Below, piece after piece: positions 12,886-24,814 of a stretch of DNA of 64,000 nucleotides. A program made the translations under genes and the position numbers. Numbering within the stretch: position 1 is the stretch's first letter; every line of letters begins with the position of its first letter. The stretch is from contig NZ_JACVAQ010000001.1 in the NCBI RefSeq assembly GCF_014851905.1, positions 1,922,001 to 1,986,000 of the forward strand, written 5' to 3'. The notes under the pieces are model-generated. The model made no database searches and was not told the DNA's origin. It was given only the letters and a program-made list of their open reading frames with translations. Origin of the DNA: Pseudomonas sp. PDM14 (GTDB lineage Bacteria; Pseudomonadota; Gammaproteobacteria; Pseudomonadales; Pseudomonadaceae).

Positions 12886-13665
12886 ATGCGGATCATCAGT
12901 GTCAACGTGAATGGCATTCAGGGTGCAGTCGAGCGCGGTTTGCTCAGCTGGCTGCAAGCCCAGAATGCCGATGTGATCTGCTTGCAAGATACCCGCGCCT
13001 CCTCTCTCGAGCTGGAAGACCCGGCTTTTCAGCTTGACGGTTACTTTCTTTACGCCTGCGATGCAGAAATGCCTGCCCAGGGCGGCGTCGCACTGTACTC
13101 GCGCTTGCAACCAAAGGCGGTGATCCACGGCCTCGGCTTTGAAATGGCTGATCGCTACGGCCGCTACCTGCAGGCCGACTTCGACAAGGTCAGCATCGCC
13201 ACCGTCCTGCTGCCATCCGGCCAGGGCAGCGACGAAAACCTCAACCAGAAATTCAAGTTCATCGACGACTTCTCCGCGTACCTGGACAAGCAGCGTCGCA
13301 AGCGCCGCGAGTACATCTACTGCAGCTCGCTGTACGTGGCCCACCAGAAGCTCGACGTGAAGAACTGGCGCGACTGCCAGCAGGTGCCGGGTTTCCTAGC
13401 GCCGGAGCGCGCCTGGCTGGACGAAGTGATCGGCACCATGGGCTATGTCGACGCGCTACGCGAAGTCAGCCGCGAGGGCGACCAGTACAGCTGGTGGCCG
13501 GACAGCGAGCAGGCCGACATGCTCAATCTCGGCTGGCGCTTCGACTACCAGTTGCTCACCCCGGGCATGCGCCGCTCCGTGCGCAACGCCAAGCTGCCAC
13601 GCCAGCCGCGCTTCTCCCAGCATGCGCCGCTGATCGTCGACTACGACTGGCTGCTCAGCGTCTGA
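12886..13665 (+). CDS. crc: Catabolite repression control protein Crc
   Basis: The 259-residue protein has the exonuclease III/EEP fold (MRIISVNVNGIQ, QHAPLIVDYDW). In Pseudomonas it has lost nuclease function and acts with Hfq to block translation of A-rich target mRNAs during carbon catabolite repression. It matches Crc along its full length, and the GGGGG before the ATG at 12886 fixes the start. A longer frame from 12868 is not needed. Confidence 0.95.
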   Translation: MRIISVNVNGIQGAVERGLLSWLQAQNADVICLQDTRASSLELEDPAFQLDGYFLYACDAEMPAQGGVALYSRLQPKAVIHGLGFEMADRYGRYLQADFDKVSIATVLLPSGQGSDENLNQKFKFIDDFSAYLDKQRRKRREYIYCSSLYVAHQKLDVKNWRDCQQVPGFLAPERAWLDEVIGTMGYVDALREVSREGDQYSWWPDSEQADMLNLGWRFDYQLLTPGMRRSVRNAKLPRQPRFSQHAPLIVDYDWLLSV

Positions 13666-13677
13666 CCTGCGCCGGCG

Positions 13678-14625
13678 TCAGCCGGCCGCTCCGCCGCGTA
13701 GCGAACGCCACAGCTTCGACGTCGCGCCAACCACCGCAAGCACCACGGCACCTGCCGCCACGCCGAACAGCGCGTCGAGCAGGGTCGGCGTGATCACCGC
13801 CAGCACACCGCCGATGGCAGGCAACGTGGCAGCCGCCAGCGCCGCGTGATGAATCGCCTCGTGCACCACCGGAATGCCGTGGGTAAGGATTCCGCCGCCG
13901 ACCATGAACATCGCCGCCGTACCGATCACCGACAGCGCCTTCATCAGCCATGGCGCCAGCCAGAGAATCCCACGTCCAATCTGCTGCGCCGCCGCATTGC
14001 CGCGTTGGCTGAGATAGAGCCCGGCGTCATCCAGCTTGACGATACCGGCGACCAGGCCGTACACGCCAACGGTCATCACCAAGGCGATGCCGGACAACAC
14101 GGTGACCTGCTGGATGAACGGCTGCGCCGCCACCACGCCCAGGGTGATCGCGATGATTTCCGCGGAAAGGATGAAGTCGGTACGGATTGCGCCCTTGATC
14201 TTGTCCTTCTCGAACGCCTGGATGTCCACGCTCGGATCGGCCAGCGCCTCGACCCGCTGCGCATGTTGGCTACTGTCTTCTTCCTTGCTGTGCAGGAACT
14301 TGTGCGCCAGCTTCTCGAAGCCTTCGTAGCAGAGAAAGGCACCACCCAGCATCAGCAGCGGCGTGACGGCCCAGGGCGCGAAGGCGCTGATCAGCAGCGC
14401 CGCCGGCACCAGAATGGCCTTGTTCAGCAGCGAGCCCTTGGCCACCGCCCAGACCACCGGCAATTCGCGCTCGGCCTTGACCCCGGAGACCTGCTGCGCA
14501 TTCAGCGCGAGGTCATCGCCGAGTACACCAGCGGTTTTCTTCGCCGCCACCTTGGTCATCACCGACACATCGTCCAGCACGCTGGCGATATCGTCGAGCA
14601 GGGCTAACAGATTGGCTCCAGCCAC
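13678..14625 (-). CDS. DUF808 family inner-membrane protein (YedI-like)
   Basis: The 315-residue product begins [20 protein letters not shown] from a GTG at 14625, the hallmark of DUF808. It has several hydrophobic helices across the central and C-terminal parts. Its function is unknown. It converges on crc with 12 bases between the stops. Confidence 0.88.
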   Translation of the reverse strand: MAGANLLALLDDIASVLDDVSVMTKVAAKKTAGVLGDDLALNAQQVSGVKAERELPVVWAVAKGSLLNKAILVPAALLISAFAPWAVTPLLMLGGAFLCYEGFEKLAHKFLHSKEEDSSQHAQRVEALADPSVDIQAFEKDKIKGAIRTDFILSAEIIAITLGVVAAQPFIQQVTVLSGIALVMTVGVYGLVAGIVKLDDAGLYLSQRGNAAAQQIGRGILWLAPWLMKALSVIGTAAMFMVGGGILTHGIPVVHEAIHHAALAAATLPAIGGVLAVITPTLLDALFGVAAGAVVLAVVGATSKLWRSLRGGAAG

Positions 14626-14691
14626 TTCAGGGCATCCTTGTACGATGAGTGGTAAAGAGAGGCGACCCAGGGCGAGCCGCCACAGGGCAAC

Positions 14692-15057
14692 TTACTTGAT
14701 CAACCGCCAGCACAGTGGATAGCGGTAGGCCTTGCCTTCATTGGCCTTGACCCCGGCAATGATGCTCAGCACCAGCGCTAGCAGGCCGATCAGCGGTAGC
14801 AGCAGGAAACCCACCACCACAACCATCAGCAGCATGCACACCACCGCGGCGATGGCCACGGTGATCTGGAAGTTCATCGCTTCCTTGCCCTGGTCATCAA
14901 TGAACGGATCGACCTCGCGCTTGAGCTGCCAGACGATCAGCGGCCCGAGCAGATTGCCGAACGGAAACACCAGGCCGATCAGCGCGGCGAGGTGGCAGAA
15001 CATCGCCCACTGCCGGGCATCCTGACTGGGAAGAGGGGTGAGGTTCTGCTCGTCCAT
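14692..15057 (-). CDS. DUF4870 (Tic20-like) membrane protein
   Basis: The 121-residue product starts with a short polar tail, then WAMFCHLAALIGLVFPFGN and two long hydrophobic segments. That is the DUF4870 pattern with about four membrane helices. Its function is unknown. It is 21 bases downstream of rph and may be co-transcribed with it. Confidence 0.87.
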   Translation of the reverse strand: MDEQNLTPLPSQDARQWAMFCHLAALIGLVFPFGNLLGPLIVWQLKREVDPFIDDQGKEAMNFQITVAIAAVVCMLLMVVVVGFLLLPLIGLLALVLSIIAGVKANEGKAYRYPLCWRLIK

Positions 15058-15078
15058 CGGTGTACTCCGGAGAAGGAA

Positions 15079-15798
15079 TTAGTCGACCAGGGCCGCGCGC
15101 TGTAGCTCGAACAACTCGCGCATGCCCTGCTGGGCCAAGGCCAGCATGGCATTCAGCTCTTCTGGCTGGAAGGGGGCGCCTTCAGCCGTGCCCTGCACTT
15201 CGATGAAACCGCCAGCGTCGGTCATGACCACGTTGAGGTCGGTCTCGGCAGCCGAGTCTTCCAGGTAGTCCAGATCCAGTACCGGCTCGCCCTGGTAGAT
15301 GCCCACGGAAACCGCGGCGACCATCTGCTTGAGCGGCTCGCCCTTGAGCGCGCCGCGCTTCTTCAGCACCTTCAGCGCATCGGCCAGTGCAACCATGGCA
15401 CCAGTAATCGACGCAGTGCGGGTGCCGCCGTCGGCCTGGATCACATCGCAGTCGATATAGATGGTGTTCTCGCCCAGCTTGCTCATGTCCAGCGCGGCGC
15501 GCAGCGAACGGCCGATCAGGCGCTGGATTTCCAGGGTGCGGCCGCCCTGCTTGCCACGGCTGGCTTCGCGCTGGTTACGATCGCCGGTGGCGCGCGGCAG
15601 CATGCCGTACTCGGCGGTCAGCCAGCCCTGGCCCTGGCCCTTGAGGAAACGCGGCACGCCGGATTCGACGCTCGCGGTGCAGATGACCTTGGTGTCACCG
15701 AACTCGACCAGTACCGAACCCTCGGCATGCTTGGTGTAGTTGCGGGTGATGCGAACAGCGCGCAACTGGGTGGAGGCACGGCCACTGGGACGTTTCAT
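15079..15798 (-). CDS. rph: Ribonuclease PH
   Basis: The 239-residue phosphorolytic exoribonuclease trims the 3' ends of tRNA precursors. Family motifs are present: [22 protein letters not shown], the [20 protein letters not shown] loop and [16 protein letters not shown]. It diverges from yicC over 142 bases. Confidence 0.97.
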   Translation of the reverse strand: MKRPSGRASTQLRAVRITRNYTKHAEGSVLVEFGDTKVICTASVESGVPRFLKGQGQGWLTAEYGMLPRATGDRNQREASRGKQGGRTLEIQRLIGRSLRAALDMSKLGENTIYIDCDVIQADGGTRTASITGAMVALADALKVLKKRGALKGEPLKQMVAAVSVGIYQGEPVLDLDYLEDSAAETDLNVVMTDAGGFIEVQGTAEGAPFQPEELNAMLALAQQGMRELFELQRAALVD

Positions 15799-15816
15799 CT
15801 GCTAATACCTGAATAA

Positions 15817-17463
<1,647 letters not shown>

Positions 17464-17569
17464 GCCCGGGAAATCAGCGCTTCCCTTAATGCTGGTGATT
17501 TTTTAGACTATCCAGTCCGCTCGCCCATCCGGGCCCAGCCTTATTTGCTATTTGCCACGAGGAACATCC

Positions 17570-17833
17570 ATGGCCCGCGTTACTGTTGAAGACTGCCTGG
17601 ACAACGTCGATAACCGCTTCGAGCTGGTCATGCTCGCCACCAAGCGCTCCCGTCAACTGGCCACCGGCGGCAAAGAGCCCAAGGTAGCCTGGGAAAACGA
17701 CAAGCCCACCGTCGTCGCCCTGCGCGAAATCGCTGCCGGCCTGGTCGACTACGACGTCATCGCCCAGGACGACCTGGTCGAGGAAGAACCGTTCTTCGCT
17801 GCCCTCGAGGACGAGGCCAACGAGCCTCTGTAA
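17570..17833 (+). CDS. rpoZ: RNA polymerase omega subunit
   Basis: The 87-residue product begins [20 protein letters not shown] and has the ATKRSRQL segment of omega. It aids polymerase assembly and forms part of a ppGpp-binding site. It lies just before spoT, the ppGpp synthetase/hydrolase. GAGGAA precedes the ATG. Confidence 0.97.
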   Translation: MARVTVEDCLDNVDNRFELVMLATKRSRQLATGGKEPKVAWENDKPTVVALREIAAGLVDYDVIAQDDLVEEEPFFAALEDEANEPL

Positions 17834-17890
17834 CGCCATGGGTCGAAGTCGCGCGACTCGCATGCAGCCAAAACGGCAGGGAGCACATCC

Positions 17891-19999
17891 TTGCCGAGCA
17901 TAGACTCACTCGCCGAACGACTGTCGACCTACCTCGGCCCGGACCAGGTCAATCTGGTCCGCCGCGCGTACTTCTACGCCGAGCAGGCGCACGATGGCCA
18001 ACGCCGCCGCAGTGGCGAGGCCTACGTCACCCACCCGCTTGCCGTCGCCAACATCCTCGCCGACATGCACATGGACCATCAGAGCCTGATGGCCGCGATG
18101 CTGCATGACGTGATCGAGGACACCGGCATCGCCAAGGAAGCGCTCACCGCGCAGTTCGGCGAAACCGTCTCGGAACTGGTCGACGGGGTCAGCAAACTGA
18201 CCCAGATGAACTTCGAGACCAAGGCCGAAGCCCAGGCCGAGAACTTCCAGAAGATGGCCATGGCCATGGCCCGCGATATCCGCGTGATCCTGGTCAAGCT
18301 GGCCGACCGCCTGCACAACATGCGCACCCTGGAAGTGCTGTCCGGCGAGAAGCGCCGGCGCATCGCCAAGGAAACCCTGGAAATCTACGCGCCCATCGCC
18401 AACCGGCTGGGCATGCACAGCATGCGCGTGGAGTTCGAGGACCTCGGTTTCAAGGCCATGCACCCGATGCGCTCCGAGCGCATCCGTACCGCGGTCAAGC
18501 GGGCGCGCGGCAACCGCAAGGAAATCGTCGCCAAGATCGAGGAATCGATCACTCACTGCCTCGAACGTGAAGGCATGCAGGGCGATGTGATCGGCCGCGA
18601 GAAGCACCTGTACAGCATCTACCAGAAGATGCGTGGCAAGCGCCGGGCGTTCAACGAGATCATGGATGTCTACGCCTTCCGCATCGTGGTCGACAAGGTC
18701 GACACCTGCTACCGCGTGCTCGGCGCCGTGCACAATCTGTACAAACCCCTGCCGGGGCGCTTCAAGGACTACATCGCGATCCCCAAGGCCAACGGCTACC
18801 AGTCGCTGCACACCACTCTGTTCGGCATGCACGGCGTGCCCATCGAAATCCAGATCCGCACCCGTGAAATGGAAGAGATGGCCAACAACGGCATCGCCGC
18901 GCACTGGCTGTACAAATCCAACGATGACGACCAGCCCAAGGGCACCCATGCCCGTGCGCGGCAGTGGGTCAAAGGCGTGCTGGAAATGCAGCAACGCGCC
19001 GGCAACTCGCTGGAATTCATCGAGAGCGTGAAGATCGACCTGTTCCCGGACGAGGTCTACGTGTTCACGCCCAAGGGCCGCATCATGGAGCTGCCGAAAG
19101 GCTCCACGGCGGTCGACTTCGCCTACGCGGTGCACACCGACGTCGGCAACAGCTGCATCGCCTGCCGTATCAACCGCCGTCTGGCACCGCTATCGCAGGC
19201 CCTGGAAAGCGGCTCCACGGTGGAAATCGTCACTGCCCCCGGCGCGCGGCCAAACCCGGCCTGGCTCAACTTCGTGGTCACCGGCAAGGCGCGCACGCAC
19301 ATCCGCCATGCGCTCAAGCTGCAGCGCCGCTCGGAATCGATCAGCCTCGGCGAGCGCCTGCTGAACAAGGTGCTGACCGGCTTCGACAGTCACCTCGAGA
19401 AGATTTCCCCCGAGCGCTTGCAGCAGGCCCTCGGCGAATACCGCCTGGAGGTCATCGAAGACCTGCTCGAAGACATCGGCCTGGGCAATCGCATGGCTTA
19501 CGTGGTCGCCCGACGCCTGCTGGCCAGCGAAGGCGACGAATCGCCGAATGCCGAAGGCCCGCTGGCAATCCGCGGTACCGAAGGCCTGGTGCTCAGCTAC
19601 GCCAAGTGCTGCACGCCGATCCCCGGCGACCCGATCATCGGCCACCTGTCCGCCGGCAAGGGCATGGTCGTGCACCTGGACAGCTGCAAGAACATCAGCG
19701 AAATCCGCCACAACCCGGAAAAATGCATCCAGCTCAACTGGGCCAAGGATGTCACCGGCGAATTCAACGTCGAACTGCGCGTCGAGCTGGAGCACCAGCG
19801 CGGCCTGATCGCCCTGCTCGCCAGCAGCGTCAACGCCGCCGACGGCAACATCGAGAAGATCAGCATGGACGAGCGCGACGGTCGCATCAGCGTGGTCCAG
19901 CTGGTCATCAGCGTGCATGACCGCGTACACCTGGCCCGGGTGATCAAGAAACTGCGCGCCCTCACCGGGGTGATCCGCATCACCCGCATGCGCGCCTGA
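17891..19999 (+). CDS. spoT: Bifunctional (p)ppGpp synthetase/hydrolase SpoT
   Basis: The 702-residue protein makes and degrades the stringent-response alarmone. The HD hydrolase domain (about 45-150) shows [10 protein letters not shown]. The synthetase domain (about 230-350) shows [18 protein letters not shown]. The TGS domain (about 385-445) and C-terminal ACT domain follow. The start is TTG at 17891, preceded by AGGGAG, and gives the conserved [13 protein letters not shown]-terminus. No ATG fits. Confidence 0.96.
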   Translation: MPSIDSLAERLSTYLGPDQVNLVRRAYFYAEQAHDGQRRRSGEAYVTHPLAVANILADMHMDHQSLMAAMLHDVIEDTGIAKEALTAQFGETVSELVDGVSKLTQMNFETKAEAQAENFQKMAMAMARDIRVILVKLADRLHNMRTLEVLSGEKRRRIAKETLEIYAPIANRLGMHSMRVEFEDLGFKAMHPMRSERIRTAVKRARGNRKEIVAKIEESITHCLEREGMQGDVIGREKHLYSIYQKMRGKRRAFNEIMDVYAFRIVVDKVDTCYRVLGAVHNLYKPLPGRFKDYIAIPKANGYQSLHTTLFGMHGVPIEIQIRTREMEEMANNGIAAHWLYKSNDDDQPKGTHARARQWVKGVLEMQQRAGNSLEFIESVKIDLFPDEVYVFTPKGRIMELPKGSTAVDFAYAVHTDVGNSCIACRINRRLAPLSQALESGSTVEIVTAPGARPNPAWLNFVVTGKARTHIRHALKLQRRSESISLGERLLNKVLTGFDSHLEKISPERLQQALGEYRLEVIEDLLEDIGLGNRMAYVVARRLLASEGDESPNAEGPLAIRGTEGLVLSYAKCCTPIPGDPIIGHLSAGKGMVVHLDSCKNISEIRHNPEKCIQLNWAKDVTGEFNVELRVELEHQRGLIALLASSVNAADGNIEKISMDERDGRISVVQLVISVHDRVHLARVIKKLRALTGVIRITRMRA

Positions 20000-20087
20000 A
20001 GCTGAGGCGCCGCCGCCAACCCCACCACCTCGGTCTGCGCTCGATCACCCATACGAGCGCAGCCTTCATCCCACAAGGAGCTATTCC

Positions 20088-20468
20088 ATGAGCAAGAGCG
20101 TGATCAGCAGCGACAAGGCCCCAGCCGCCATCGGCACCTACTCCCAGGCGATCAAGGCAGGCAACACCGTGTACCTGTCCGGGCAGATCCCACTGGACCC
20201 GCAAACCATGGAACTGGTGCAAGGCTTCGAAGAGCAGACCGTACAGGTGTTCGAAAACCTCAAGGCCGTGATCGAAGCGGCCGGCGGCTCGTTCAAGGAC
20301 CTGGTCAAGCTGAACATCTTCCTCACCGACCTCAGCCACTTCGCCAAGGTCAACGAAGTCATGGGCCGCTACTTCGAGCAGCCTTACCCGGCCCGCGCCG
20401 CCATCGGCGTGGCCGCTTTGCCGCGCGGTGCGCTGGTGGAAATGGACGGCATCCTGGTTCTCGAATAA
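20088..20468 (+). CDS. ridA: RidA family enamine/imine deaminase
   Basis: The 126-residue trimeric RidA hydrolyses reactive 2-aminoacrylate produced by PLP enzymes. Typical motifs are [19 protein letters not shown] and the substrate arginine region [18 protein letters not shown]. It follows spoT after 88 bases with AAGGAG before the ATG. Confidence 0.95.
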   Translation: MSKSVISSDKAPAAIGTYSQAIKAGNTVYLSGQIPLDPQTMELVQGFEEQTVQVFENLKAVIEAAGGSFKDLVKLNIFLTDLSHFAKVNEVMGRYFEQPYPARAAIGVAALPRGALVEMDGILVLE

Positions 20469-20490
20469 GCCCCCGGCCAAGGACATCGCC

Positions 20491-21222
20491 ATGCGTCTCG
20501 CCCTGAGCCTCGCGCTCGCCTGCAGCCTGCTCGGCGGCTGCGCCAGCCAGCCCGGCAACCCGGACGGCACCTGGATCAACCAGCCGCTGATCGATGCCGC
20601 CGGCGAAGGTGGCTCGCTGCGCGAGGCGCTGCTGGCCTACGGCCCGAACCTGGAGTGGAAGGTCGACAGCGCGCGCGGCCTGGCGACCTACAGCAACGGC
20701 TTCGAGCTGGGCGAAGGCCAGCTGGTGGCCCAGGACGGCGGCTGGCACGTCGACTACCACGGCGATTACCAAGAACAGCTCAGCCTCGATGACGCGCAGC
20801 TGGTGCAAGCCGCCAGCAGCAACTGGCCGGAACAGCGCTTCAGCAAACCGACCAAGCCAGCGGCGGCCGATGCGCCGCCGGGCAGCAGCTTCGAGTGGGC
20901 GTTGTACCAGGCCTACCTCGGCGGCCAATGGACCATCGTGGAAGGCCTGGGCCAGGGCGGCATGGTGATCTTCCACCCGGACGGCCGCGTCGAGGGTCTG
21001 CCGGGTAGCGAGCGCTATGCCCTGTGCCTGGCCGGTGACTGCGCGTCGATGGCCGGCGACCACGACAGCCTGTGGCTGCAGCTCGGCCAGCAGGGCGCAC
21101 CCTGGATGTTCGAACGCGAGGGTGACGAATTACGCATCTTCGAGGCGGTAAATCAGGCCCAGTCGACCGAGATGCCCGAATATCAACCCGGTCGCCAGGC
21201 CTGGCTGCTCGAACGAGACTGA
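20491..21222 (+). CDS. Predicted outer-membrane lipoprotein of unknown function
   Basis: The 243-residue product begins MRLALSLALACSLLGGC, a clear lipoprotein signal with lipobox LGGC at residues 14-17. The mature part is acidic and tryptophan-rich with a repeated beta-like pattern. No catalytic motif was recognised. It starts 22 bases after ridA and 8 bases before a repeat protein, so the three are probably co-transcribed. Confidence 0.75.
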   Translation: MRLALSLALACSLLGGCASQPGNPDGTWINQPLIDAAGEGGSLREALLAYGPNLEWKVDSARGLATYSNGFELGEGQLVAQDGGWHVDYHGDYQEQLSLDDAQLVQAASSNWPEQRFSKPTKPAAADAPPGSSFEWALYQAYLGGQWTIVEGLGQGGMVIFHPDGRVEGLPGSERYALCLAGDCASMAGDHDSLWLQLGQQGAPWMFEREGDELRIFEAVNQAQSTEMPEYQPGRQAWLLERD

Positions 21223-21230
21223 CCGCGGAC

Positions 21231-21593
21231 ATGCGCCACACCTCATTGCTAGGGCTGCTATTACTCGCCCTGACTGCCCAGGCTGACCAGCGCCACTACG
21301 ACAGCAGCGGACGTTATCTGGGCCGCACGGACGACAGCGGCCGCCATTACGACAGCAGTGGCCACTATACCGGCAGAACCGATGCCAATGGCCAGCGCTA
21401 CGATGACAGCGGGCACTACCTCGGCCGGCAAAGCGAAAGCGGCGGCAACTATGACGCCAGCGGACGTTACACCGGACGCCAGGACCAGGATGGCCGCAAG
21501 TACGACGCCAGTGGACACTATGAAGGCAGGCAGGACCGGGACGGCCGGCAATACGACTCCAGCGGGCGTTATACCGGTCGCTCTGACGACTGA
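21231..21593 (+). CDS. Exported protein of six 17-residue repeats
   Basis: The 120-residue product has an N-terminal signal peptide (MRHTSLLGLLLLALTAQA). From residue 22 it is built entirely of tandem 17-residue units of the form xYDxSGxYxGRxDxxGx: five full and one partial. The repeat resembles short YD-type surface repeats, but I recognise no named family. It is Asp, Gly and Tyr rich and likely periplasmic or secreted. Its last 25 bases overlap the convergent epimerase gene. Confidence 0.75.
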   Translation: MRHTSLLGLLLLALTAQADQRHYDSSGRYLGRTDDSGRHYDSSGHYTGRTDANGQRYDDSGHYLGRQSESGGNYDASGRYTGRQDQDGRKYDASGHYEGRQDRDGRQYDSSGRYTGRSDD

Positions 21594-22447
21594 TCAGCAC
21601 TCAGGATAGCGGCGTAGCCTTCCCGGTAGCTCGGGTACTGCGGCGCCCAACCCAAGGCGCGGGCACGGGCGTTGCTGCAGCGTTTGCTACCGGAACGGCG
21701 CACGGTGGACTCCTCTGCCCAGTGGCTGACGCCCAGGCGCTCGCGCAGCCAGCCAACCACTTCATGCAGCGCCGCCGGCTCGTCGTCGACGCCGATGTAG
21801 CAATCGTCCAGCGCCACGCCGCGGCGGTCGGCCTGCAGCAGGAAGGCGAGTAGCCCGGCCGCATCGTCGGTATGGATACGATTGCCATACAACGGCGGCT
21901 CGCTGACAACGCGATAACCCATGCGCACCTGATTGATCAGCCACTCGCGGCCCGGTCCGTAGATGCCGGTCAGGCGTACCAGCGTGCCGGGCAGGTCGCT
22001 GCCCAGCAGCAGGTTTTCGGCCTCACGCATGATGCGCCCGGAATAGCCCTCGGCCTCGGCGGGCGAGGTTTCGTCGATCCACACGCCGCCATCCTGGGCA
22101 TAAACGCCGCTACTGGAAACGAACAGCACGCGCCTAGGGCGCTGGCCATGGGCCGCAAGCCAGGCCAGCACATGGCGCAGGCCATCAACATAGGCCTCGC
22201 GGTAGCCGGCCTCGTCATGCGCGGTGGCCGCAGCCGCGTACACCAGATAGTCCAGCGGCTCGCTCGGCCACTGCTCGGGGCACTGCGCCTGGTAGAGGTC
22301 ACCCGCCACCGGCTGGATGCCCGCGGGCAGGGCTGCGACGTTTCGGCGCAGACCGAACACGCGCCAGCCGGCCTGGTCCATGCGCTGGGCCAGTCGCCCG
22401 CCTACATCACCACAGCCAGCAATCATCAGGGTCGGAGCAGCAGACAT
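21569..22447 (-). CDS. NAD-dependent epimerase/dehydratase family protein
   Basis: The 292-residue product has the Rossmann motif IAGCGDVGGRLAQ, a nucleotide-sugar-epimerase-like SSSGVYAQDGG, and RLTGIYGPGRE. The usual YxxxK pair is not obvious (SGRIMREAE stands in its place), so classic epimerase chemistry is uncertain. It resembles atypical extended SDRs of the YeeZ kind. The ATG at 22447 has GAGGTG upstream. Confidence 0.8.
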   Translation of the reverse strand: MSAAPTLMIAGCGDVGGRLAQRMDQAGWRVFGLRRNVAALPAGIQPVAGDLYQAQCPEQWPSEPLDYLVYAAAATAHDEAGYREAYVDGLRHVLAWLAAHGQRPRRVLFVSSSGVYAQDGGVWIDETSPAEAEGYSGRIMREAENLLLGSDLPGTLVRLTGIYGPGREWLINQVRMGYRVVSEPPLYGNRIHTDDAAGLLAFLLQADRRGVALDDCYIGVDDEPAALHEVVGWLRERLGVSHWAEESTVRRSGSKRCSNARARALGWAPQYPSYREGYAAILSADQSSERPV

Positions 22448-22548
22448 CAAAAGCACCTCGTGGGAAATCCGGTACCGCCATGGCGACCGACGGACAGGGT
22501 AACAGCAGGATTTAGTGCAATAAAGTTACATTGTTACTTTCACAAACA

Positions 22549-22572
22549 AGAATTACTTGCAATAATAATCGC
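22549..22572 (+). promoter_or_regulatory. Possible Fur box upstream of exbB
   Basis: The AT-rich stretch GAATTACTTGCAATAATAAT resembles tandem NATWAT hexamers of the Fur consensus. It lies about 70 bases before exbB. Iron control of the TonB system is well known, but the match here is only partial. Confidence 0.4.
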
Positions 22573-22633
22573 CCTTTTGCGCCAGAGCTCCCGTCGAGCC
22601 TGGTCACGTTCGTCCACCCTAGGTCCGGCCAGC

Positions 22634-23659
22634 ATGAACTCTATCGCTACCAGCGCTCAGCCCAACCCTGTTTCCCCATCGCGCGCTCTGCGTGTCATGG
22701 GCGCCCTGCTCTTCAGCCTGCTGCTGGCCCCGGTCTGCAGCTTCGCCGAAGAGCCGGTCGCCGCGCCGGCGACGCCGCCAGCCGTCAGCGCCGAAGCAGA
22801 CTCCGCTGCCGCGCCGAGTGCCACTGCCCCGGCCGCGACCCCGGCTGAAGCAGGCGCTGCGGTCGACCCGAATGCTGCTGCCGTCGACCCGAACGCGCCG
22901 GTCGATCCCAACGCACCGACCGACGAAGAACTGCTCGCCGAAGAGCAGGGCCTGGTCCACGATCTGTCGCCGTGGGGCATGTACCAGAACGCCGACATCG
23001 TGGTGAAGAGCGTGATGATCGGCCTGGTCCTGGCCTCGATCCTGACCTGGACCGTGTGGGTCGCCAAGAGCATCGAGCTGATCGGCGCCCGCCGCCGCCT
23101 GCAGCGCGAACTGCTGGACCTGAAAGGCGCGCGCAACCTCAACCAGGCTGCCGAACAGGCCCGCACCAAGCACAGCTTCAGCAGCCTGCTGATCGATGAC
23201 GCCCGCGACGAGCTGAAGCTCTCCTCCGGCTGCCGCGAGAAGGAAGGCATCAAGGAACGTGTCAGCTTCCGCCTGGAGCGCCTGGTCGCCGCCTGCGGTC
23301 GCGAGATGAGCAAAGGCACCGGCGTGCTCGCCACCATCGGTTCCACCGCGCCCTTCGTCGGCCTGTTCGGTACCGTATGGGGCATCATGAACAGCTTCAT
23401 CGGCATCGCCAAATCGCAGACCACCAACCTCGCCGTGGTCGCCCCCGGCATCGCCGAGGCCCTGCTGGCTACCGCCCTGGGTCTGGTCGCGGCGATTCCT
23501 GCGGTGATCATCTACAACGTCTTCGCCCGCTCCATCGCCAGCTACAAGGCGCAGGTAGCCGACGCGTCGGCACAGGTTCTGCTGCTGGTCAGCCGCGACC
23601 TCGACCATCAGTCGAGCGGTGATCGCAGCCAACAGCCGCACATGGTCAAGGCGGTCTGA
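22634..23659 (+). CDS. exbB: TonB-system energising protein ExbB
   Basis: The 341-residue product has a signal-like N-terminus, then a Pro/Ala-rich segment with three VDPNA repeats (residues about 75-95). The MotA/TolQ/ExbB proton-channel domain follows, with conserved STAPFVGLFGTVWGI and EALLATALGLVAAIPAV. It works with ExbD to drive TonB using the proton gradient. The ATG at 22634 gives the extended pseudomonad form; the frame open upstream runs through the divergent gene. Confidence 0.95.
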   Translation: MNSIATSAQPNPVSPSRALRVMGALLFSLLLAPVCSFAEEPVAAPATPPAVSAEADSAAAPSATAPAATPAEAGAAVDPNAAAVDPNAPVDPNAPTDEELLAEEQGLVHDLSPWGMYQNADIVVKSVMIGLVLASILTWTVWVAKSIELIGARRRLQRELLDLKGARNLNQAAEQARTKHSFSSLLIDDARDELKLSSGCREKEGIKERVSFRLERLVAACGREMSKGTGVLATIGSTAPFVGLFGTVWGIMNSFIGIAKSQTTNLAVVAPGIAEALLATALGLVAAIPAVIIYNVFARSIASYKAQVADASAQVLLLVSRDLDHQSSGDRSQQPHMVKAV

Positions 23660-23663
23660 GGCC

Positions 23664-24089
23664 ATGGGTCTGCATCTGAACGAAGGTGGTGACGATCTCC
23701 AGGAAAACCACGAGATCAACGTAACGCCCTTCATCGACGTCATGCTCGTGCTGCTGATCATCTTCATGGTCGCGGCACCCCTGGCTACCGTCGACGTCAA
23801 GGTCGACCTGCCGGCCTCCAGCGCCAAACCGGCGCCGCGTCCGGACAAACCGATCTACCTGAGCATCAAGGACGACAACAGCCTGTTCCTCGACAACGAG
23901 CAGGTCGATCCGGCCCAGCTCGGCGCCGTGCTCGACAAGCTGACCAACGCCGACAAGGACAAGACCATCTTCGTCCGTGGCGACAAAGGCGTGGACTACG
24001 GCGACCTGATGGGTGTGATGGACAACCTGCGCGGTGCCGGCTACCTGAAAGTCGGCCTGGTGGGCCTGGAAACGGTCGGCAAACAATGA
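23664..24089 (+). CDS. exbD: TonB-system protein ExbD
   Basis: The 141-residue product has one N-terminal transmembrane helix with the essential aspartate in NVTPFIDVMLVLLIIFMV. The periplasmic domain follows. It starts 4 bases after the exbB stop and overlaps tonB by 4 bases (ATGA). Confidence 0.96.
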   Translation: MGLHLNEGGDDLQENHEINVTPFIDVMLVLLIIFMVAAPLATVDVKVDLPASSAKPAPRPDKPIYLSIKDDNSLFLDNEQVDPAQLGAVLDKLTNADKDKTIFVRGDKGVDYGDLMGVMDNLRGAGYLKVGLVGLETVGKQ

Positions 24090-24814
24090 CCTCTACGCCA
24101 CGCAAGCTGTCGCAATGGGGCGTCAGCCTTATCGTCGTGCTCGGCCTGCATGTCGGCCTGTTCATCTGGGCGCTGTTCTGGCACCCGGTGGCGGTTCCCC
24201 TGGAACTGCCGCCAGCGGCCATGGTGATCGAGCTGGAACCACTGGCCGCTGCGCCGAAGCCGGCTCCGCCACCACCACCAGAAGTGCAGCCGGAAGAACC
24301 CGAGCCGCAGCCTAAGCTGGTCGAAGCGCCGAAGCCGAAGCTGGCCATCGCACCGCCGAAACCCAAGCCCAAGCCGAAACCGCCGAAGCCGGTCGAACCC
24401 AAGCCGCAGGTCAAGCCCCAGGACAACCCGCCGCAGGAAACACCACCCGCGCCGGTCGCCGCTGCCGACGACAAACCCGCTGCACCGCAGCAGGCCGCCG
24501 TCAGTGCGCCGAGCAAGGCCGAGATCAGCTGGCAGAGCAAGCTGCTCAGCCACCTGAGCAAGTACAAGCGTTACCCCGAAGATGCCCGCCGCCGCGGCTT
24601 CGAGGGCGTCAACCGCCTGCGCTTCGTGGTCGATGCCAACGGCAAGGTGCTGTCCTACTCGCTGGCCGGTAAATCCGGCAGCGCGTCGCTGGACCGTGCC
24701 ACCCTGGAGATGATTCGCCGCGCCCAGCCGCTGCCACCGCCACCGGCAGAAATGCTCAAGGACGGCAGCCTGGAGATCGTCGCGCCCTTCGTCTACTCGC
24801 TGGACCGTCGCTAA
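24086..24814 (+). CDS. tonB: Energy transducer TonB
   Basis: The 242-residue product has an N-terminal membrane anchor and a long Pro-Lys/Pro-Glu linker (about residues 60-135). The C-terminal TonB domain is seen in YPEDARRRGFEGVNRLRFVV. It transduces energy to outer-membrane receptors. It is the third gene of exbB-exbD-tonB. Confidence 0.95.
   Translation: MTSTPRKLSQWGVSLIVVLGLHVGLFIWALFWHPVAVPLELPPAAMVIELEPLAAAPKPAPPPPPEVQPEEPEPQPKLVEAPKPKLAIAPPKPKPKPKPPKPVEPKPQVKPQDNPPQETPPAPVAAADDKPAAPQQAAVSAPSKAEISWQSKLLSHLSKYKRYPEDARRRGFEGVNRLRFVVDANGKVLSYSLAGKSGSASLDRATLEMIRRAQPLPPPPAEMLKDGSLEIVAPFVYSLDRR

Noticed and set aside
21285..21590. CRISPR-like direct repeats
   Set aside because: The 51-base periodic repeats are in frame, have no spacers, and encode the 17-residue repeat protein.
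21872..22633. Upstream extension of exbB
   Set aside because: It runs antisense through the epimerase-like gene; the ATG at 22634 starts the known ExbB form.
24260..24480. Low-complexity repeat region
   Set aside because: It encodes the Pro-Lys/Pro-Glu linker of TonB, normal for the family.
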